A program made the position numbers and the translations under genes. Below, in pieces: positions 1 to 5,387 of a stretch of 5,387 nt of DNA. Each line of letters starts with the position of its first letter. The first letter of the stretch is position 1. The notes under the pieces are model-generated. The model was not told where the DNA came from and did no database searches. It worked only from the letters and a program-made list of their open reading frames with translations. The stretch is from JASFQI01 sp050115555 (GTDB lineage Bacteria; Desulfobacterota; DSM-4660; Desulfatiglandales; HGW-15). The stretch spans positions 1 through 5,387 of the forward strand of contig JASFQI010000344.1 in NCBI GenBank assembly GCA_050115555.1, read 5' to 3'.

Positions 1-944
1 ACGTCCCCGCCGCTCCAGCAGTATTTGAGCGAGCTCAGATCGTAATAAGACAGTCGGTCGTTTTCCAGGATCATGCGGTAGAGCGTGGGCGCTCCGAGGA
101 AGAGGGTCCCTTTGTGCCGCTCGATGGCCTTGAGAATGGGGTCCACCTGGGGGATGGGCATAAGCACGGCCGTGTTGCCCTGAGTGAGTACCATGCCGAG
201 GATCACACCCTGCGCCATCTGGTGAAACAGGGGGTTCACCATGACGAAGACCTCACTGCCCTCCTCGATGTGGCCCTCGCCCACCCGGCTGATGTCGCTC
301 ACAAAGGAAACCATGCCCGTGTGGGTAAGGATGCACCCCTTGGGAAAGCCGGTAGTGCCCCCGGTATAGAGGATGTAGCAGAGCTGGGTGCGGGGATCGA
401 TCTCCACCTGGGGAGGATTCGGCGGGTGAGATCGAAGAAGCTTTCGGAAGGAGTGAACCTCGGGCCCCTTCTCGATCCTGCCTTCGGGCACCACATCGAA
501 GAGAAAGCCCAGGAGACGTTTGTACGCAGGGAGCATGTCCACATAGGTCGTGACAATGGCCCGCTTCAGTCGCGTTTCCGGCATCACCTCCTGGATATAG
601 CGGAAGTTCGTGTCCATGCACAGGACCGTCTCGGCCTCGGCGTCCTCAATGAGATACCGGATCTCGTGGGGAGTGTAGATCGGGGATACCGGGACGGGAA
701 CCGAGCCGATTACCTGGGCGCCGAAGTAGGCGATCAGGAACTGCGGGCAGTTCGGGATGTAGAGCATGATCTTGTCGCCCTTGCGAAGGCCCAGGGCATG
801 CAGTGCCGTGGCGAACCGGCGGATGTCCTCCAGGAGCTTTCGGTAGGTGAACCGCTGGCCCAGGTAGATGAGGGCCGTGCGATCCGGGTACTTTTCCGCG
901 GCTCGTTCCAGGCCTGATATCAGCGGTTCGTCGTATTTTCCCAT
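1..944 (-). CDS. AMP-forming acyl-CoA synthetase/ligase (long-chain fatty acid-CoA ligase-like), C-terminus beyond left edge
   Basis: This enzyme of the adenylate-forming (ANL) superfamily would activate a carboxylic acid with ATP to an acyl-adenylate and then transfer it to CoA in the cytoplasm. The window holds 314 complete codons. Visible landmarks are the N-terminal 'RFTYRKL' (31-37), the ATP-binding A3 loop YTGGTTGFPKG (193-203), PLFHQMAQG (238-246), GAPTLYRMI (284-292) and LKYCWSGGD (306-314), where the window ends. The later motifs (YGxTE, the GD hinge region and the C-terminal catalytic lysine) lie outside, so activity cannot be judged. Family members are usually about 500-560 residues. 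The segment at about 137-180 (DMLPAYKRLLGFLFD and following) resembles long-chain fatty acyl-CoA ligases more than acetyl-CoA synthetases; this is a family-level impression. ATG at 944 is the only plausible start: in frame upstream there is no ATG, GTG or TTG before a TGA at 987-989. No good Shine-Dalgarno is seen. It lies 78 nt downstream of livF on the same strand, so co-transcription is likely. Substrate unknown; aromatic acids are an alternative to fatty acids. Confidence 0.93.
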   Translation of the reverse strand, partial: MGKYDEPLISGLERAAEKYPDRTALIYLGQRFTYRKLLEDIRRFATALHALGLRKGDKIMLYIPNCPQFLIAYFGAQVIGSVPVPVSPIYTPHEIRYLIEDAEAETVLCMDTNFRYIQEVMPETRLKRAIVTTYVDMLPAYKRLLGFLFDVVPEGRIEKGPEVHSFRKLLRSHPPNPPQVEIDPRTQLCYILYTGGTTGFPKGCILTHTGMVSFVSDISRVGEGHIEEGSEVFVMVNPLFHQMAQGVILGMVLTQGNTAVLMPIPQVDPILKAIERHKGTLFLGAPTLYRMILENDRLSYYDLSSLKYCWSGGD

Positions 945-945
945 A

Positions 946-979
946 TTCCGTGATCCGTGGTTCGTGGTTCGTGTTCGTA
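946..979 (-). repeat. 7-bp tandem repeat array in the ligase leader
   Basis: On the plus strand the units are ttccgtg (946-952), atccgtg (953-959), gttcgtg (960-966) and gttcgtg (967-973), followed by a partial ttcgta (974-979). The consensus is RTYCGTG with period 7; the two middle units are identical. On the coding strand it reads as CACGAAC/CACGGAT-type units ending next to the ATG of the ligase, in the place where a ribosome binding site would sit. Similar CACGAAY arrays occur between genes in some deltaproteobacterial genomes, recalled from general knowledge and not checked here. Confidence 0.75.
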
Positions 980-1009
980 CTCGCTCTCAGTCCCGCTTCG
1001 TTGAGTACG
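976..1009 (-). other. Inverted repeat between livF and the ligase gene
   Basis: A perfect 7-bp inverted repeat, cgtactc (976-982) and gagtacg (1003-1009), is separated by 20 nt. It lies 13 nt beyond the livF stop codon and overlaps the edge of the 7-bp repeat array. In the transcript it could form a hairpin, but no run of U follows, so it is not a standard intrinsic terminator. A binding site or a chance match are both possible. Confidence 0.4.
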
Positions 1010-1022
1010 CATAAGATGAAAA

Positions 1023-1775
1023 TCACACCCCGAAGTAGGCCGCCTTCACGTCCGGGTTGTCCATGAGCTCCCGGCTGTCCCCTTCCAGCACGGCCGCCCC
1101 GTTCTCCAGGATGTAGCCGTAATCGATGATCGGGAGCACGGGTCGGGCGTACTGCTCGGACACGAACACCGTGAGGCCGATCTCCTGGTTGATGCTCCGG
1201 ATCGCCTCGATCAGGATCTCCTCCATGAGCGGGCTCAGACCCAGGAGAGGCTCGTCGAGCATGAGCACCCTGGGCTGGGCCATGAGCGCGCGGCCGATGG
1301 CGAGCATCTGCTGCTCGCCCCCGCTCAGGAATCCCCCCTCCCGCTTGCGCAGGTTCTTGAGTGCCGGGAAGGTGGTGAACACGTAGTCCAGGGTCTTACG
1401 CGCCTGCTCCCGGGTCGCCAGGACGCCCCCGATGCGAAGGTTTTCCATGACCGTGCTCTCGGGAAAGATGCGCCTCCGCTCCGGGCAGAGCACCAGCCCC
1501 TTGCGGGCCCGGAAGCTGGCCTCCAGGTTCGTGATGTCCTCTCCCTCGTACATCACGTTTCCGAGCACCACGATGCGCTCGCCTCCACGCATCTGCTCCT
1601 TGCGCTTGATGTCCAGGATGATGCCGGAGATGGTGGACATGAGGGTGGACTTGCCCGCGCTGTTCGCGCCGAAGAGCCCCGTGATTTTCCCCCGGGCGCA
1701 GCCCAGGTTCACGTTGTTGATGGCTACGGCGTTCTCGTAGAACACCATGAGGTCCTTTACTTCCAGAACGGACAT
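1023..1775 (-). CDS. livF: HAAT/branched-chain amino acid-type ABC transporter, ATP-binding protein LivF
   Basis: This is one of two cytoplasmic ATPases that power the LivH/LivM channel. The product is 250 residues, slightly above the usual LivF size (about 235). Walker A is GANSAGKST (36-44). The Q-loop region is CPERRRIFP (97-105), the signature is LSGGEQQ (150-156), and Walker B with the catalytic Glu is RVLMLDEP (169-176), followed by the D-loop LGLSP. The switch position is SEQY (206-209), with Gln where most ABC proteins have His; this is normal for LivF (VEQN in E. coli). The C-terminus DYGYILENG...AAYFGV is typical of LivF. Compared with E. coli LivF as I recall it, about 14 extra residues lie between the Walker A helix and 'GEDIT' (within 52-80, charged KRKEQMRGGER), and PEGRR is replaced by PERRR. 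The ATG shares its A with the TGA of livG (TGATG), so translation is probably coupled. AGGGAG at 1784-1789 is a good Shine-Dalgarno. An open frame continues upstream inside livG, but the LivF domain starts exactly at this ATG. Confidence 0.96.
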   Translation of the reverse strand: MSVLEVKDLMVFYENAVAINNVNLGCARGKITGLFGANSAGKSTLMSTISGIILDIKRKEQMRGGERIVVLGNVMYEGEDITNLEASFRARKGLVLCPERRRIFPESTVMENLRIGGVLATREQARKTLDYVFTTFPALKNLRKREGGFLSGGEQQMLAIGRALMAQPRVLMLDEPLLGLSPLMEEILIEAIRSINQEIGLTVFVSEQYARPVLPIIDYGYILENGAAVLEGDSRELMDNPDVKAAYFGV

Positions 1776-2530
1776 CAGGCCGTCTCCCTGCCCATGTAGG
1801 CTTTTCTCACCTCCGGGTCTTCCATGACCTCGGCGGGCGGACCATCCGCGATCTTCGCCCCGAAGTTCATGACCATGACCCGATTCGCCAGCCGAAAGAG
1901 CTCCCGAAGGCGATGCTCGATCATGACGAGGGTCACCCCTTCCATCTGGAGCCGCTCCATAAGGGGCACGAGCGAGCTGATCTCGGACATGCTCAAGCCA
2001 GAAAAGATCTCGTCGCACAGGATCACCTCGGGCTTGAGCGCAATGCACCGCCCCAGCTCCAGCCGCTTGAGATACCCCAGGGGAAGGGAGCCTGCAGGCT
2101 TGTAAGGCACGCGGGCATCCCGTTCGAACCCGATGTCCTCGAGGATGTCGATGGCTACGGCATCCAGATCCCCCAGGGTGCCGCTTCGGGAGCGCTTCAC
2201 ACGGGGGGAGTTCAGGGGCACGATCAGGTTCTTGAACGCAGCCAGGCTGTGATAGGGGCGCATGACCTGAAAGGTCCGTGTGAGCCCCATGTTGGCGATC
2301 TTGTGCGGGGGCTGCCCCGTGATGTTCTTCCCCTTGAACGTGACGGTCCCGCGGTCGGGCCGGAGAAACCCGGAGGTGAGGTTCACCAGGGTGGTCTTGC
2401 CCGACCCGTTCGGCCCGATGACCCCGAGGATCTCGCCGGGGTGCAGGTCGAAGCTCACGTCCAGGACGGCCTGCACCCCTCCGAACGCCTTGCTCACGCC
2501 TTGCAGGCTAAGAAGCGGCTCGTTTTCCAT
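1775..2530 (-). CDS. livG: HAAT/branched-chain amino acid-type ABC transporter, ATP-binding protein LivG
   Basis: This is the second cytoplasmic ATPase of the transporter, predicted to pair with LivF under the LivH/LivM membrane domains. Its 251 residues are normal for LivG. Walker A is GPNGSGKTT (39-47). The Q-loop TRTFQVMRPY (84-93) matches the LivG pattern of TFQ followed by a short aromatic stretch. Walker B with the catalytic Glu is VILCDEIFSGLS (169-180). The switch His is in MIEHRL (203-208), and the C-terminus is GPPAEVMEDPEVRKAYMG. The signature is weak: LPLGYLKRLELGR (149-161) instead of LSxGQ/LPYGxxRRLEIAR, keeping the central Gly but with Tyr for Gln. The usual Pro after DE is Ile. 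The start ATG at 2530 lies 2 nt after the TAG of livM. GGGAAG at 2541-2546, 10 nt upstream, is a fair Shine-Dalgarno. The frame stays open upstream across livM, but that part resembles no ABC domain and is rejected as coding. Confidence 0.96.
   Translation of the reverse strand: MENEPLLSLQGVSKAFGGVQAVLDVSFDLHPGEILGVIGPNGSGKTTLVNLTSGFLRPDRGTVTFKGKNITGQPPHKIANMGLTRTFQVMRPYHSLAAFKNLIVPLNSPRVKRSRSGTLGDLDAVAIDILEDIGFERDARVPYKPAGSLPLGYLKRLELGRCIALKPEVILCDEIFSGLSMSEISSLVPLMERLQMEGVTLVMIEHRLRELFRLANRVMVMNFGAKIADGPPAEVMEDPEVRKAYMGRETA
1784..1789 (-). promoter_or_regulatory. Ribosome binding site for livF
   Basis: AGGGAG on the coding strand lies 8 nt before the ATG at 1775, inside the last codons of livG. 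It supports this ATG over the longer open frame that runs back into livG. Confidence 0.65.
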
Positions 2531-2532
2531 AA

Positions 2533-3546
2533 CTACACGTCTTCCCAGTGCTCGAACTGCTGATACTTGCGCTGCAACCAGCTCAGGATTCCCTCGGGCT
2601 TGTACACGATGAACGCAATGAGGATCAGGCTGTAGACCACCACCCGCAGCTGCCCGAAGCCCCGAAGCGCCTCGGAAAGGGGCGTCAGAACGAGCGCCCC
2701 GAGAACGGGGCCGGCCAGGGTCCCGAGCCCTCCCATGACGGCCGCGGCGATGGGGAGGATGGAAAAGTCCATGGCAAAGAGGCTGATCCCCAGCCATCCG
2801 TAGAGATGGCTCAGGTAGGCCCCGCCGAACGACCCGATCAGGGCCGCAATGAAGACGGCCCGAATGCGGTAGTTCGTGATGCTGATTCCCGATGCCTTCA
2901 CGGCCTGGTCGTTGTCCTTGATCCCCCGCAGGATGAGCCCCATGTCCTCGTTGACCAGACGGCGAACCAGAAAGAGGGCGATCAGGACCACCGAAAGGAT
3001 GAGGTAGATCTCGAACCATGTGTTGGGCAGGTTGTCCAGCGCACTGATTCCCTGGGTTCCCCCGAACACGCTCAGCGCAATAATGATGTAGACCGCGAAG
3101 AGCGGCAGCATGAAGCTCACGATGGCGAAGTAGATGCCGCGAAGCCGCAGGGCCGGAATGAGCACCGCCGTGCTGAAAACGGCCCCGCCCACGCTGGCCA
3201 GTGGGATGCAGACGAGGGGGTGCCAGCCGAAGGTGCTGTTCAGAAGTCCAGAGATGTACCCGCCCGCACCCACGAAAAGTGCACCGCCGAGGCATACAAG
3301 CCCGACGTATTCGGCCAGAAAATCAAAGGAAAGCGCCAGAAGCGCGTAGATCCCAGCCGCGCAGATCACCCGCTGCCAGTAAAGATCCAGGAAAAGCGGA
3401 AGCGCGAGGAGCCCCACGATGAGAAGCGCCCTCGGAAACATGAGGTAGGCCATCTCCGACCACGAGCTCAGCGCATAGAGCCCCTCGGTGCGCACCTTGA
3501 TGGGCCGGTCCAGCCGCTTCTTCCTTCGGGTCGTCCCTTGTGCCAC
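2533..3546 (-). CDS. livM: HAAT/branched-chain amino acid-type ABC transporter, permease LivM
   Basis: This inner-membrane permease would form the translocation path together with LivH. The product is 337 residues. Family hallmarks are the LAEYVGLVCLGGALFVGAGGYISGLL segment (77-102), LRLRGIYFAIVSFMLPLF (133-150), FGGTQGIS (161-168), the cytoplasmic coupling region MGLILRGIKDNDQAVKASGI (202-221) and GGLGTLAGPVLGA (272-284). Hydrophobic stretches at about 35-55, 60-78, 83-102, 110-130, 138-158, 180-194, 230-246, 263-285 and 302-315 suggest eight or nine membrane spans. The start is GTG at 3546, preceded by GGAAAGGG at the right distance and 3 nt after the livH stop. It gives a basic, hydrophilic N-tail of about 31 residues (RRKKR at 7-11). 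The first ATG alternative is Met32, just before the first span; it would leave a gap of about 96 nt after livH, so GTG is preferred. It ends in TAG, 2 nt before livG. Confidence 0.94.
   Translation of the reverse strand: MAQGTTRRKKRLDRPIKVRTEGLYALSSWSEMAYLMFPRALLIVGLLALPLFLDLYWQRVICAAGIYALLALSFDFLAEYVGLVCLGGALFVGAGGYISGLLNSTFGWHPLVCIPLASVGGAVFSTAVLIPALRLRGIYFAIVSFMLPLFAVYIIIALSVFGGTQGISALDNLPNTWFEIYLILSVVLIALFLVRRLVNEDMGLILRGIKDNDQAVKASGISITNYRIRAVFIAALIGSFGGAYLSHLYGWLGISLFAMDFSILPIAAAVMGGLGTLAGPVLGALVLTPLSEALRGFGQLRVVVYSLILIAFIVYKPEGILSWLQRKYQQFEHWEDV
2541..2546 (-). promoter_or_regulatory. Ribosome binding site for livG
   Basis: GGGAAG on the coding strand lies 10 nt before the ATG at 2530, within the end of livM. 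With the 2-nt gap between livM and livG it supports this start rather than the long upstream extension of the same frame. Confidence 0.5.
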
Positions 3547-3549
3547 GGC

Positions 3550-4434
3550 CTACACCCTTTCCTCGAGCTCTTTCTGCCTTCCCAGCAGCCCTGAGGGCCG
3601 AAAGAGCAGGATGGCGATGATCGTCCCCACGAGGACCACGGACTCCCACATGGCGCCGAAGAGCGCCGTGCTGATCTTCATGGCGAACCCGAGGACAAAG
3701 GCGGCCAGCACGGCTCCGGCCCAGCTCCCAAGGCCGCCGATGATGCACACGGCCAGGGCGTAGATCAGCACCTTGTAGCCGGTTTCGGCCGTAATGTTCC
3801 CCAGGGGCAGGATGAAGAGTGCGGCCAGGCCGGCCAGTGCAGATCCGATGGACATACTGATCATGGCCGTCCGGTCCGAGTGGATGCCCAGCATCATGGC
3901 CGCGTGCTCGTCCTGGGCAATAGCCCGAAGCTTCAGCCCCACCTTGGTATGATGCGTGAAGAACCAGAGGGCCCCCACCACCAGAAAGCCGGCGGCGATG
4001 ATCAGGAGGCGCTGGTAGTTCACGAACACACCGAAGATGTCCACCTTCCCCTCGATAAAGGGGGGCAACATGTAGAACGGCCCGATGAATCCCTTGAACC
4101 CCCAGATCCCCTGCATGCGAAGCCCCTCCAGGATGATCAGGCTCACGGCGAACGAGGCGATGATCTCCGAGGTGGGAAGCCCCCGCAGCCGGATCAGGAT
4201 GAACCGGTAGATCACCAGGCCGATGGCCGCTGCAATGAGGAGCGAGAAAAGGATGGCCAGGGGGTAGGGAATGCCCAGGTCCTTGATGAACGTGTAGGTG
4301 AGGAACCCCACCAGGATGTAGATGGACCCGTGGGCGAAGTTGGGCACGCGCGCCACCCCGTAGACCAGGGTGAACCCCACGGCGATGAGCGCGAAGGTAA
4401 CACTGTTGACCGTACCGTAGATCAGGATTTCCAT
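3550..4434 (-). CDS. livH: HAAT/branched-chain amino acid-type ABC transporter, permease LivH
   Basis: This inner-membrane permease is the partner of LivM. The product is 294 residues, the usual LivH size. Diagnostic segments are the N-terminal GTVNSVTFALIAVGFTLVYG (7-26) running into RVPNFAHGSIY (29-39; the NFAHG motif is highly typical), LPTSEIIASFAVSLIILEGL (86-105), the cytoplasmic coupling segment VGLKLRAIAQDEHAAMMLGIHSDR (165-188), SIGSALAGLAALF (195-207), CIIGGLGSWAGAVLAAFVLG (230-249) and the terminal LLFRPSGLLGRQ (276-287). About eight membrane spans are suggested by the hydrophobic runs. The ATG at 4434 begins directly with the first span, as in the family. The Shine-Dalgarno is weak (GGGAA about 9 nt upstream). 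No in-frame ATG lies in the short stretch checked upstream (to about 4458). It stands 110 nt after the binding-protein gene, a looser junction than those downstream, and ends in TAG 3 nt before livM. The substrate is not readable from the permease. Confidence 0.95.
   Translation of the reverse strand: MEILIYGTVNSVTFALIAVGFTLVYGVARVPNFAHGSIYILVGFLTYTFIKDLGIPYPLAILFSLLIAAAIGLVIYRFILIRLRGLPTSEIIASFAVSLIILEGLRMQGIWGFKGFIGPFYMLPPFIEGKVDIFGVFVNYQRLLIIAAGFLVVGALWFFTHHTKVGLKLRAIAQDEHAAMMLGIHSDRTAMISMSIGSALAGLAALFILPLGNITAETGYKVLIYALAVCIIGGLGSWAGAVLAAFVLGFAMKISTALFGAMWESVVLVGTIIAILLFRPSGLLGRQKELEERV
3555..3562 (-). promoter_or_regulatory. Ribosome binding site deciding the livM GTG start
   Basis: GGAAAGGG on the coding strand ends 8 nt before the GTG at 3546 and lies in the last codons of livH. 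The spacing and the tight livH-livM junction favour GTG over the internal ATG at codon 32. Confidence 0.65.
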
Positions 4435-4471
4435 GAGCTGCGGTTCCCGGAATCCATGCAGCGCCCCCTCC

Positions 4472-4498
4472 CCCGCAGGGCCATCCAGCCGGTGCGGG
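4472..4498 (-). other. GC-rich hairpin in the spacer between the solute-binding protein gene and livH
   Basis: On the coding strand CCCGCA and TGCGGG form a perfect 6-bp stem. Inside it, GGC and GCC add a 3-bp upper stem around a 6-nt loop, with a small CC/C internal loop between them. The sequence after it is G-rich (GGAGGGGGCG), not U-rich, so this is not a classical intrinsic terminator. A stem here could protect the upstream binding-protein mRNA end or lower read-through into livH. That role is inferred from position only. Confidence 0.5.
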
Positions 4499-4544
4499 CA
4501 AAGGGGACGCCGACGTTATGATGATAGTTGGACCAAAAAGGGCA

Positions 4545-5387
4545 TTACTTCAGCCAGGGCGGCATCTTGATCTTACCCATGGCCGCCACCTCAGGAAAGA
4601 TCTGCACGCGTTTCCCGTCCTGCCACTGGACCCAGCAGCCCAGAACCGAGTTGCTCGGGTCGTAGCCGTACACGACCTGGTGGTTCTCGTCGAACCGGAT
4701 GGTCCCGCGCACCGCAGGCAGGTTGGTCTCCTCCAGGGCCTTGATCAGGGCGTCGTCCTCCAGGGAGTTCGCCCGCTCGATGGCGTCCTTGAGCACGTAA
4801 AGGGACTCGTAGGCACTCACGCACCCCGTGCTCCGCGGGGGCACGCCCCAGCGCTTTTTAAAGGCATTGTAGAACTCCATGGCCTTGGGCGTGGCATTGG
4901 TCGGGACATTGCCCGTCTCGGAGAGGGTGACCACGGTGTACTCGCACTTACCGTTCGTGGCCTCCCAGAAGCCCGGGTCTTCGGCCGCGCCGATGAACCC
5001 GATCGGAAGGGCAGGCACTTCCATATCCGCCCACTGCTTGAGCAGGACCGAGGTCTCCGGCGAGTAGGCCCAGATGAACATGACCTGGGCGCCGGACTTC
5101 TTGCAGTCGCTCAGGGCCGCGGAGTAGTCCGTGGTGCCGATGGGGTGTTTGTCCTGCCCCACGATTTCCCAGCCCGTTTTGACGGCCAGCTTTTCCACGA
5201 TGCCCGCGGCCTTGCGGCACATGAGGCTGTCGTCGATGGAGATGAAGAGCTTGTTGAAGCCATACTCCTCCTTGATCTGGCCGAGTAGATCGATGGCCTC
5301 CTTGATGTACCACTTCACGCTCCCGCTCTCGCGGAAAGAGTACTTGTACTTGTCGAGGTCCTCACCCACCTTGGCGTCCCAGGACGG
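4545..5387 (-). CDS. HAAT-type extracytoplasmic solute-binding protein (type I periplasmic binding fold), N-terminus beyond right edge
   Basis: This is the external receptor that would deliver substrate to LivH/LivM. The window holds 280 codons plus TAA. The frame is open to the right edge, so the GTG at 5369 is only an internal Val and the real start and signal peptide are outside. Family members have about 370-420 residues, so roughly the first quarter to third is missing. Visible type I binding-protein features are YGFNKLFISIDDSLMCRKAAGIVEKLAVKTGWEIVG (a beta-alpha-beta unit with the usual second strand), the TTDYSAALSDCKKSGAQVMFIWAYSPE segment (typical 'TDFSAQLTKIKAAGPDVV' region), PALPIGFIGAAEDPGFWEA, AYESLYVLKDAIERA, and the C-terminal RGTIRFDENHQVVYGYDPSNSVLGCWVQWQDGKRVQIFPE that commonly ends this family. 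Five cysteines are present in this part. Position at the head of livHMGF supports the role. Substrate unknown: amino acid, aromatic acid or another carboxylate. Confidence 0.93.
   Translation of the reverse strand, partial: PSWDAKVGEDLDKYKYSFRESGSVKWYIKEAIDLLGQIKEEYGFNKLFISIDDSLMCRKAAGIVEKLAVKTGWEIVGQDKHPIGTTDYSAALSDCKKSGAQVMFIWAYSPETSVLLKQWADMEVPALPIGFIGAAEDPGFWEATNGKCEYTVVTLSETGNVPTNATPKAMEFYNAFKKRWGVPPRSTGCVSAYESLYVLKDAIERANSLEDDALIKALEETNLPAVRGTIRFDENHQVVYGYDPSNSVLGCWVQWQDGKRVQIFPEVAAMGKIKMPPWLK

Noticed and set aside
114..917. A 267-codon open frame on the plus strand opposite the ligase
   Set aside because: It is antisense to the ligase, whose A3 motif and other motifs are clear; the composition is of a shadow type and no ribosome binding site or domain is evident.
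945..1022. Promoter for the ligase in the livF-ligase spacer
   Set aside because: I found no convincing -35/-10 pair with proper spacing in this short spacer; read-through from livF is simpler.
646..1026. A 126-codon minus-strand frame across the livF-ligase spacer
   Set aside because: It overlaps the ligase in another phase; its NHEPRI-like segment is just the translation of the 7-bp repeats, and the rest is out-of-phase ligase sequence.
1776..2048. Upstream extension of the LivF frame by about 91 codons
   Set aside because: It is an out-of-phase reading of livG; the ATG at 1775 with TGATG overlap and AGGGAG is a clear start.
1775..3295. A 506-codon version of LivG extending into livM, suggesting a fusion
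   Set aside because: The first 255 residues are an out-of-phase reading of livM with no domain; the ABC domain begins at the ATG at 2530, which has its own ribosome binding site.
2548..3594. A 348-codon open frame on the plus strand opposite livM
   Set aside because: It is exactly antisense to a well-supported permease, and its translation is rich in R, D, E, H, Q and P with no recognisable domain, as expected of the reverse complement of membrane-protein codons in GC-rich DNA.
3323..4501. A 392-codon minus-strand frame overlapping livH in another phase
   Set aside because: Its translation is a G/P/R/H-rich out-of-phase reading; the LivH frame in the same stretch carries NFAHG and all permease hallmarks.
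3880..4521. A 213-codon plus-strand frame opposite livH
   Set aside because: It is antisense to LivH, hydrophilic and low in complexity, without homology that I can recognise.
4435..4544. Intrinsic terminator after the binding-protein gene
   Set aside because: A CTTTTTGG run follows the stop codon, but no stem precedes it, and the hairpin at 4472-4498 is followed by G-rich sequence; neither fits a Rho-independent terminator.

Overview
All six genes in this window lie on the minus strand and read from right to left. The DNA is GC-rich by eye, with G/C-ending codons. Together they form an ordinary branched-chain amino acid type ABC import operon (HAAT/Liv family) followed by an acyl-CoA synthetase gene. 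Gene order, motifs and the short repeats before the ligase would fit a Desulfobacterota/Deltaproteobacteria-like bacterium or a similar Gram-negative anaerobe. That assignment is a weak inference, since no rRNA or marker gene is present.

Right to left: 4545-5387 holds the C-terminal part of the extracytoplasmic solute-binding protein, whose N-terminus lies beyond the right edge. A 110-nt spacer with a small GC-rich hairpin follows. Next come permease 1 (LivH, 3550-4434), permease 2 (LivM, 2533-3546, GTG start), ATPase 1 (LivG, 1775-2530) and ATPase 2 (LivF, 1023-1775). These four are packed with gaps of 3 and 2 nt and one 1-nt overlap (TGATG), which indicates one transcript and translational coupling. 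A 78-nt spacer holds an inverted repeat and a 7-bp tandem repeat. It leads into the N-terminal two thirds or so of an AMP-forming acyl/aryl-CoA ligase (1-944), which runs off the left edge.

Working model: the binding protein captures a small carboxylate outside the membrane, LivH/LivM carry it across using ATP hydrolysed by LivG/LivF, and the ligase may then activate it as a CoA thioester. A ligase beside a HAAT transporter suggests the substrate may be an organic or aromatic acid rather than an amino acid, but the substrate cannot be read from this sequence.

I saw no tRNA, rRNA, CRISPR array, mobile element, promoter or convincing intrinsic terminator. No stretch of more than 300 bases lacks a gene. 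I found no evidence of a new biological system. The points most worth a second look are the repeat-filled leader of the ligase, the hairpin between the binding protein and LivH, and departures from consensus in the two ATPases.
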